Origin: Pseudoips prasinana
Taxonomy: Eukaryota > Arthropoda > Insecta > Lepidoptera > Nolidae
Reading direction: 5' to 3'
Length of the DNA: 64,000 bases
Assembly (NCBI GenBank): GCA_951640165.1
Contig: OX621246.1
Location: 7,899,001 to 7,963,000 of the forward strand
A program made the position numbers and the translations under genes. Below the pieces are notes generated by a model that was given only the letters and a program-made list of their open reading frames with translations, did not search any database and was not told the origin of the DNA. Within the stretch, counting starts at the first letter, position 1. The number at the start of each line of letters is the position of its first letter. Positions 56,808 through 64,000 of the stretch are shown in pieces.

Positions 56808-57128
56808 AGGTTTCTTCTCATAAAATAAAGATTCACCACTCACACTCGACACGAGGTACTTTTACTTTAGAGGTTACTTTAAATTTACTCTAATACAAAC
56901 TGGCGAATTCTCACCAAAGCAGAGTTGCCCATGCAGTCACCTTATTTGCAAAGAGAAAGCACGATCAACTTCGCCCCGAAAAGAACAAACCAATTATTTT
57001 AACTCAAAGACTCGACCGACATAAAGACAGCCTAACTATCAGAGCCCGTACTCTCTTCACTGTTAAATAAAAACTTCTTCCACGTTCACTGATACAGCAA
57101 AACTATTCTTCAACGATAAACACGAACT
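56808..57128 (-). other. Possible non-coding first exon
   Basis: From the initiator at 57128 down to a consensus 5' splice donor (GTAAGTA, 56801-56807) is 321 nt. No long frame starts in it, so it would be 5' UTR. No transcript evidence; the donor's preceding base is T and not the preferred G. Confidence 0.3.
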
Positions 57129-57160
57129 GCCACGAAGCTCCGACATGTATCCTTTATATA
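57126..57160 (-). promoter_or_regulatory. TATA box and CAGT initiator
   Basis: TATATAAAGG (57151-57160) is followed, with its first T about 32 nt upstream of the A, by the arthropod-type initiator core CAGT (57126-57129). This spacing is canonical for insect TATA promoters. It might serve a host gene or a retroelement LTR. Confidence 0.4.
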
Positions 57161-57199
57161 GGCTGCTAGACATTGCGCTAACCTTTTATTTTATTGAAC

Positions 57200-57775
57200 A
57201 GTGAAGGTAGTTAACACACGTAACCGAGCCTAAATTACAACGTATACACAAAAACGTCTAAAAATAAAATTAAAAATGTTAAGGTGTAACAAAAATTCAC
57301 GATTATAAATTTAATAATTTGATTTAAAATTTATGGTGAAAACTTAGTATTTAGACGTCAGTTAACTACTTTGTATCATTTAGACACTATTATAGAAATT
57401 TTATTATTTAACTTTGCCAAGTGAATGCTATTGATCTTTAAAAGTACACTATTGTGTAATATAGCTATAATAAGAGCGTCTGTGGTCATTTTACAATTGA
57501 TTTATCATCAGATTCTACATATTTTTATAATAAAGTACCAAAACGATTGATTTAAGTTCATTTGTTTACGCCACACGTCTTCTGATATTACCTTCTTTAT
57601 AGTTTTTATCATTTACTAAAAGATATCAGCTCGTAGAAAATAATTTCACTTTCATACAAACTAAATATTAAAATATTCATTCGACATTGCGCTAACAGTG
57701 TGCTATATATACTACATATACCTATATATATATACAATATGTACCCATAAACAATTACCCACTTCTCTAAATTTA
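57200..57775. other. AT-rich stretch, nothing recognised
   Basis: Includes a short TATATA run near 57705-57735. Confidence 0.45.
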
Positions 57776-58300
57776 TTAAAACCTAAACTGAAGTTCTACG
57801 AGGAACCATAATTCATTCGTGACTTTTACTAAACAAATATAAATAAATTAATTAATAGAGTTTTTATTAGAATAAAATTATTTCTTTGCTTTTTAAATCG
57901 GCAAACATTTGTCGTCAGGACTAGCGACATCTATCGATTTTCTTCAAGACTATTTCATAAATTAAAATACTAACGACTATTAGTTCCTAATGATTACAGA
58001 GATGGAGTTATTTTATACAAATGTTTGAGAGTTCCTACTCATGAATAAAATATAGATTATAAAATCAAAGCGAGCAATAAAGTGGAAATAAATAAAATGA
58101 ACGCAACTTTATTATAACATAAACCGAAGTTCTACTAGTAACGACTCGGGCGCATTGTTTGGCGTTATGAAATTCTCTTATTAGTTCCTAATAATTCCAA
58201 AGATGGAGTTATTTTAAACAAATGTTTGGGAATTTTGCTCAGGGATGAAATGATTAATTAGATTAAAGCGAGCAATAAAGTGGAAATAAATAAAATGATT
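57776..58300 (+). repeat. Tandem units of about 200 bp
   Basis: 57975-58100 and 58178-58300 share TTAGTTCCTAAT, AGATGGAGTTATTTTA, ACAAATGTTTG and AAGCGAGCAATAAAGTGG in order; AACTGAAGTTCTAC / AACCGAAGTTCTAC (57786, 58120) extends the period upstream. Confidence 0.75.
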
Positions 58301-58391
58301 TGAATCCTACTATAAGTAACGTGACATGACCTATGTTTAGTTACAGTGTGTACCTCTCTTTTACTGTCAAACGACAATTTTATAGTAATTA

Positions 58392-58647
<256 letters not shown>

Positions 58648-58965
58648 CCATGCCTGTGAAAATTACACTACTCGTACGCAGAGACCGATATCAAAGAATA
58701 CCAATTCTCTTTATAGAATTCATCTACTCTTCTACGAATTACTGGTATCTCTATAAAATTTACTAAGACGTGCACTAAGATCTTGTCTAAAATTCACTTT
58801 TGCAATTTACTCGTGCTCTGAGCTAAATGGCAGTCTAGCCAGATAAATCTATTTGGCTTAGGATAAACGTATTTTGTGCATGCGGGCCACATATATAAAT
58901 TATAGCAAGAGTTGTTGCACCTTCTTGGTGTTCCTTGGTGTGGCAGACTAAAGACGTTCATTGCT

Positions 58966-59500
58966 GGACAAAATAATAATAATAATAAATCTTTATTTCA
59001 GACAAAGTCCATACATAGAACGATTACATAAAATATGAATAAAATAGAAAACATGTCACTATCTTATTTGAGCGCGAATATACGCTTTTAAGATATTGGA
59101 ATCCTGTTTGTCTGCAATGACTTTCAGGATGCTGTTAGAGCTGCCTCGTATCCTGGTTATCATTGAGGTCAGTCTCTTGCGTATGATGGCATGAAATCCA
59201 TCTATTCTTGCTTCAGCAAACATACCAGAGGCACTACAAAATCGAGACAGCCCCATCAACATCTTAAATCCATTATTATATTGGACACGCAGAACATTAA
59301 ACGATCTCAAAGTACAACTGAACCACAGACTGCACGTATAGAAATCTTCCCTGTAATATCTTCAAAATGGCCGGACTTGTGCTGCCCGCATAGCGGCATA
59401 ATGTACCGGGCAATTATGGAACTGTGCATGGTTTGTAACGTACCAGTTGGGCTTGCGCTTGATCGATTTAGTCAATTTGTCACTGTCTATCCATAGACCC
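58966..59500 (-). pseudogene. LINE reverse transcriptase C-terminus and 3' end
   Basis: The minus-strand frame SFNVLRVQYNNGFKMLMGL, RFCSASGMFAEARIDGF, RKRLTSMITRIRGSSNSIL is a common C-terminal region of lepidopteran non-LTR elements; upstream (to 59500) parts such as FEDITGKIS are in shifted frames. The short 3' UTR ends AATAAAGATTTATTATTATT, an (ATT)n tail like that of SINE family A, which makes this LINE type a candidate SINE partner. Confidence 0.78.
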
Positions 59501-59517
59501 AATGTTATAAAAAAAAA

Positions 59518-60090
59518 CTCAGACAGTATGTAGTAAAAATATAGCTAAAATTTATTATTCTATAATTAGTGTCCTAGACAATAACTTTATATAACCTAGC
59601 TAAATATCATCTATACATATAATAAAATCGTAGGAAAGTCAAAACTGTACATTGAATATTTTTTTTAAAGAATACTTGGGGCGTGATCTAGTATCTATAT
59701 CGAAGCCAAAAATATTGTTTTTAGAATTTTTGTCTATTTGTCTGTATGTATGTCCGGGGTAAACGCAAAAATACTACATGGATTTACTTCAAATTTTGCT
59801 TGAATATTACTAAGAGGTCGGGCCAACATATAGGCTACATATTATGACGCTTTCACCTACGGGGGAGGAGCTGTGATAATTTATAAAATTTAACGCGGGT
59901 ACAACCGCGTGGCACAGCTAGTTACAATTATAAAATCAATCTTATTGTAATTTTTTTCATACAATCCGTGTACCTAAATATCTAAATGGACCTAGAAATA
60001 ATTATAAAGTAATTAATTAATTATATATTACTACTAACATGTTCTGACTATTTACAAGCGCCTTTTAAAAGCCTACGTGAATAAAAACTT
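59518..60090 (+). mobile_element. LINE L 3' UTR carrying a Helitron
   Basis: Matches 31517-31810 (CAGTATGTAGTAAAAATATAGC ... CAATCCGTGTACCTAAATATC ... GTGAATAAAAAC) once 59610-59921 is removed. Confidence 0.85.
59610..59921 (+). mobile_element. Non-autonomous Helitron H2, best copy
   Basis: TCTATACATATAATAAAATCG start after A (59609), CTAG end before T (59922), and a perfect terminal stem ACGCGG / CCGCGT. The uninterrupted LINE L copy provides the empty site. 312 bp, no replicase. Confidence 0.92.
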
Positions 60091-60652
60091 CATTTATTTT
60101 TTTATTTTATTTTTCTTTTAAATGCTCGACGTGAAAACATCAGTGATTGAAAATCCTTGTAAGTAAATGTTGTGTTTATAAATCAAAGGAAAATGAAGAG
60201 ATATTTAAATGCGAACTCTGTTTATTAACATTATCGCGATTCCAGTGATTCCAGTCGTATTCGGAACTGTAAATTGGAATGTACCAATTTAAAATAAACC
60301 ATAGAAAGTTGTAAATATTTCAGTAGATATTATTTGAATCTTGGAATTGTTTTATGATTCTTGTGTTGTACTTGAGTTTCTGGGAGATAATAATAAATAA
60401 TAAAAAGCCATTTAATTCCATATTACATTATAATCATAAGTTACATTTGGATTGTTATAATTTATTTATTTTTGTTGAAATATGGACCCCTTTTTGGGTA
60501 AAGGCATCCTCCAGCTTTTTCCACAAATTTCCAGTTTCTGGGAGATATAATGGTCTAATATCCACTTAAATCATCGTTCTAGCTCAATTACTTACTAAAC
60601 TTATTACTTTCACTCAATGTGTTGACTTAGATGTGGTCTAAAGTGGACCGCG

Positions 60653-60697
60653 TCCTTAAGGTAAGTTAAAGTAGTGAACTTTAACTTACCTTAAGGA
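60653..60697. repeat. 20 bp-arm hairpin
   Basis: TCCTTAAGGTAAGTTAAAGT (60653-60672) is perfectly inverted at 60678-60697; loop AGTGA. Confidence 0.93.
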
Positions 60698-60727
60698 AAA
60701 ATTTGAAAAATCCCACGTGATGTATTT

Positions 60728-60900
60728 GTGACGGCAAGAATATTATCACCCCATCTCATTCCGTTGGAGACGTAGTTTTGCTGTGAAATATAGCCACCAA
60801 ACTGCGATTACAGCGTGGCGATGATGGCATGTATTCTCCATTTTTAGGGGAGATTTTTGTCCAGCAGCGGACGTAATTTGGCTGACATTATGATATTGTC
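60728..60900 (+). mobile_element. Retroelement 3' end, family R
   Basis: Forward decayed copy: CACCCCATCTCATTCCG, AGCGTGGCGATGATGGCAT, CCAGCAGCGGACGTAATTTGGC, TGACATTATGATA. Confidence 0.68.
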
Positions 60901-61027
60901 TCAAAATACGTTTTGCAGCAGGACATTTCACAGCTGGGCCGTGGATATTATAAAAGAATTGAGAAATTGCATAGTAGTAAATCCAGTTGGAATATCAACA
61001 ACGAATCAGTAGAACAGTAGTACTAAC

Positions 61028-61219
61028 CTGTAGGAGAGTAAACTCTGTACTCTCTACTGAGGTACGTGTCCTCCAGCTCTGCGTGCGTCACGAGGGCTTC
61101 GCTCAGCTTGTCGCTCATATCGCTCACTTCGCTTACGACTGCGACCGTCTGCTCCGAGTGTTGGAGTTGAGTGGAGCGAGACAACGATATAATGATATAA
61201 ACGATGGTCCCATGGCAGA
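61028..61219 (-). CDS. Candidate internal exon of an unknown host gene
   Basis: On the minus strand a pyrimidine-rich acceptor (CTTTTATTCCTTCAG, ending at 61220) opens a 192 bp block that stays in frame and closes at the donor CCTACAG/GTTAGTA (61028/61027). Both boundaries are in phase 1, so the exon is symmetrical. The frame has high GC at third positions, unlike its AT-rich surroundings. It encodes a short hydrophobic start (GTIVYIIISL) and then an acidic, polar stretch (SEVSDMSDKLSEALVTHAEL, ending EYRVYSPT). I do not recognise the family. An alternative acceptor (GAGCAG, exon 61028-61148) would drop the hydrophobic part. No neighbouring exon could be identified. Confidence 0.5.
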
Positions 61220-61344
61220 CTGAAGGAATAAAAGCTTGAGGCGATGATTTAGATTTTGCAGGTTTTAACTTGTAAGTCACTATCATTAATTATGTTGCAA
61301 GCGTGTTTGTCTATTTAATCCAAAGACTTCAGCAGCTGAAGTCT

Positions 61345-61941
61345 CTGTCTGACAAAGTTATGTATCCTACTACAATAATTATAGTCGTATGCATAACTAT
61401 AGTCAATTTAAGTAGAGCTGGACCGTGGTATAAGCGTCAGTCGAGTCAAACAAAAAAATGTCAACTTTCAAAATCGAATAGTCTGAATATAAGAATCGCG
61501 ATGCATACTACTAAACCAACATACTTGGTTTTAAAATAATAATATGAAAAAATATTAATATCTCCGAAGTCGTACAAATTGTAACGAAGTCACAACTTCT
61601 GGAAAATTTTCTGTTTCAGGAGTAAACGTTGTTTTTTATACAAATAAATGAGTGTTACATTTAAACATGCTATTTTTATCTAAAGAAAGGTTTCACGAAA
61701 GTGCCCCTCTTAGATAGCATAAAATATATTTGTTAATCACGTGTTCCAGTGATTCACTATAAATAAACGATGACCAGTAGGGCTACAATAAATAGACTAT
61801 GATATTAAAAATACTGATCACTAGCGCGGGCGCAGCCCCAAAGAAAATCCAGTATCATAACTTGCAAATAAGAGATTTCGTAGACAAGGAAATATATTTT
61901 AAGACTAGTACAACAACAAAATTACTGAATAACATTGGAAA
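61345..61941. other. AT-rich stretch after a small hairpin
   Basis: AGACTTCAGC / GCTGAAGTCT (61324-61344, 1 nt loop) lies just before; otherwise nothing recognised. Confidence 0.45.
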
Positions 61942-62225
61942 AAGACCGGCTAAGTGCGAGTCGGACTCGCGCACGAAGGGTTCCGTACCATTATCTATAA
62001 AAACGAGCAAAAACTTCACGTTTGTTGTATGGGAGCCCCTTAAATATTTATTTTGTTTTGTTTTTAGTATTTGTTGTTATAACGGCAATAGAAATACATA
62101 ATCTGTGAAAATTTCAACTGTCTAACTATCACGGTTCATGAGATACAGCTTGGTGACATACAGACAGACAGCGAAGTCTAAGTAATAGGGTCCCGTTATA
62201 CCCTTTGGGTACGGAACCCTAAAAA
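61942..62225 (+). mobile_element. Element G, reference copy
   Basis: GACCGGCTAAGTGCGAGTCG at the start and GGGTACGGAACCCT at the end; AGGGTTCCGTACC (61977) and GGTACGGAACCCT (62208-62220) are subterminal inverted repeats. About 285 bp, non-coding. Other copies: 10548, 40785, and fragments at 5450 and about 49990. Confidence 0.8.
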
Positions 62226-62479
62226 TACCACTTGTCATTCGTTTCAGACAAAAATGGTTCCTTATCAGATGTTGTAATAATATTCTACTATTGTGAAGTT
62301 CTGGTGATATCTGAGGAATTTCACGTAAAACTGTAGTGTAATCATTAACAGGTACATACGCAGGTACGATATAAGGCAAACATGTAAACTTCTAATCATT
62401 TCGCAGACTTTACTTAGGTATACAAACTTTATAACAATATAAATATGTTCTGTTCTGTTTTAATCTTCGCCGGATTTAT

Positions 62480-62692
62480 AATTCTTTTCACTTTTTAGTA
62501 CTATTCATGTTGTTACTGCGAGTGAACAGAACATTGCTTATTTTATTATTTTTTAGATTTAAATTGTATTCCTTATTGTTTTAATATTTGCATGCCTGTA
62601 ATAGGTAGAATATGGCTTGTTCACAAAATCGTCGCCAATATATCTGGTTATGTAACCTATATTCTAAGCGAATAAATTATTTCTGATTTCTG
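62480..62692 (+). mobile_element. LINE 3' UTR with TTTCTGA tail
   Basis: GCGAATAAATTATTTCTGATTTCTGATT is a polyadenylation-like signal with a short repeat tail. Confidence 0.5.
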
Positions 62693-62699
62693 ATTGTCG

Positions 62700-63587
62700 T
62701 TCGGTACAGGTGCTCATATTAAAATAATAAGAGCTTAATTACAACAGGCTGTCACCCGCCGAGAGGTTAAAACACTCTCATACTATTTAGCACATGCTCA
62801 CCTTAGCGTTAGGTGATCCTAAAGACACACCTGCGTCTGCGACTTTGTCCGAGTTCAATTTACGGTAGGTACTATAGATTTTGTTTCCTCGATATGCCGT
62901 TGCTCGTTTCGTGACACGGCTTCTATAACCACCATCCAGTTCCATTTTCAAGGCCTGAATAAAAATAGTACCTACTACACTATGTAGCTAACAAGCTCAA
63001 AATGGATGAGGTTACGTCGTTTCGGGAGATATTTCGGGCACTTTCTGGTTATATCACCAGACTTGTTTTATGGCATCATCATATCACAGTCTTCCAATTT
63101 ACATATGTATGTGAGGGTTTGGAAAGTAGGTCAAATTTACGTATACGATTTAATACCACACAGAGTAATAATAATAATATAATAAATGACTTTTATTTCG
63201 GACAACAATACAGATCCATATTTTGTTAATGAAGTGACTTATGAACTAATCTTAGTAAGGAAAATTGGTGCGGAGGTATTATAAATAAAGGTGGGTACTC
63301 TGTCTGTCAGAACACAATAAATCACCCTTACTTTATCACCCTACCCAAACAGGGCAGATAAAAGTAAATAAAAGCTTATAGAAACAGACTTACTTTTATT
63401 GAGTTGTTTGTCGCGTACAACAAAACGTGGGCGAATTGGGTGATTTAATCTTATTGAATATGTCACGTGTTCAATCTGACTGCAACAGAAGGAGGTAAGT
63501 TTGTTTCTTTTTACTACCACAGTGGTTTGCGTTAGTGAATATCTTACACACAAGCCCAGATTCATGATGCCATAATCAAAAAACAAA
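62700..63587. other. AT-rich stretch, nothing recognised
   Basis: A 75-codon frame at 63002 has no recognised domain. Confidence 0.4.
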
Positions 63588-64000
63588 TAATTAATAATAA
63601 TAATATCCTGGGACATTATTTACCCACAGCCATCCCAACCAAAAAAATTCTATAACAAACTTCCCAATGATATTAGAGAATTGTCTACGAATAAGTTTAA
63701 AAGAATTATTAAAGCCGAATTGTGTAGCAAGGCATATTATAAAATTTCTGATTATTTAAGTGATAAAAGTGCTTGGGATTGAGTTGTTCTGAGTCAACAC
63801 ACATGATTGTAATTAATCTTAAGTATATTTTATTTTAAAAAAGGATTCCTACTGAGTTTTCTGGCAGTGTTTCTCAGTAGCTGCCATGTCATGCACTGCA
63901 CGGTAGGGTAAAAAAAATATGATAATTCCACATAAATGTAAAATTTTTACGGAATAAAGTACCTTTGACTTTGACTTTAAAGCAGAGCTTGTACTATGGA
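63588..64000 (-). mobile_element. SINE tail split by a LINE insertion
   Basis: 63588-63643 (AATATCCTGGGACATTATTTAC...) and 63979-64000 (AAGCAGAGCTTGTACTATGG) are adjacent parts of the family A/B tail; the LINE at 63644-63978 lies between. The SINE continues beyond the window. Confidence 0.75.
63644..63978 (+). pseudogene. LINE RT C-terminus with GACTTT tail
   Basis: Frame FYNKLPNDIRELSTNKFKR then SDYLSDKSAWD and stop, a Jockey/CR1 C-terminus like that of 31130. The 3' UTR ends GGAATAAAGTACCTTTGACTTTGAC. Confidence 0.78.

Overview
The window looks like gene-poor, AT-rich intergenic DNA from an insect, almost certainly a moth or butterfly (Lepidoptera). I recognise lepidopteran-type repeats throughout: non-autonomous Helitrons ending ...CAGCTAG, tRNA-derived SINEs, a 5S rRNA-derived SINE, RTE- and Jockey/CR1-type LINE 3' ends, Tc1/mariner-like MITEs and an LTR retrotransposon. 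Family identities rest on recognised motifs and on copies compared inside the window; no database search was possible. There are no bacterial operons, no CRISPR array and no complete host gene.

Layout. 0-6 kb: Helitrons, two tRNA-SINEs and a BEL/Pao-like pol relic. 6-15.6 kb: a composite segment present twice in direct orientation (6038-9795 and 11328-15642). Each copy holds a SINE tail, about 1.1 kb of unrecognised sequence, an array of about 159 bp satellite units, a 0.5 kb right flank and a 5S-derived SINE. 16-28 kb: SINEs, a 99 bp-arm perfect palindrome and LINE fragments. 28-45 kb: LINE 3' ends, Helitrons, MITEs and many short perfect hairpins. 45.4-48.6 kb: a nested stack in which a LINE fragment carries a 5S-SINE and an LTR retrotransposon (45892-48466), with a MITE beside it. 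49-53 kb: interrupted LINE tails and local duplications. 54-58.4 kb: lower-copy DNA with tandem duplications, a strand-specifically hypermutated SINE and a TATA/initiator/splice-donor arrangement on the minus strand. 58-64 kb: a Helitron inserted in a LINE tail, one good candidate host exon (61028-61219, minus) and a SINE split by a LINE.

Best candidates for something new: (1) the SINE at 56463-56686, whose substitutions are almost all A-to-G on the SINE strand and avoid A preceded by G, as ADAR editing of the RNA before retrotransposition would produce; (2) repeated creation of perfect inverted duplications, four of them inside otherwise ordinary repeats, suggesting fold-back template switching; (3) the twin satellite-bearing composite segments; (4) a 5S rRNA-derived SINE family. 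The two possible host-gene elements (61028-61219 and 56808-57160) lie on the same strand, but nothing links them. Stretches not listed are AT-rich sequence in which I recognised nothing.
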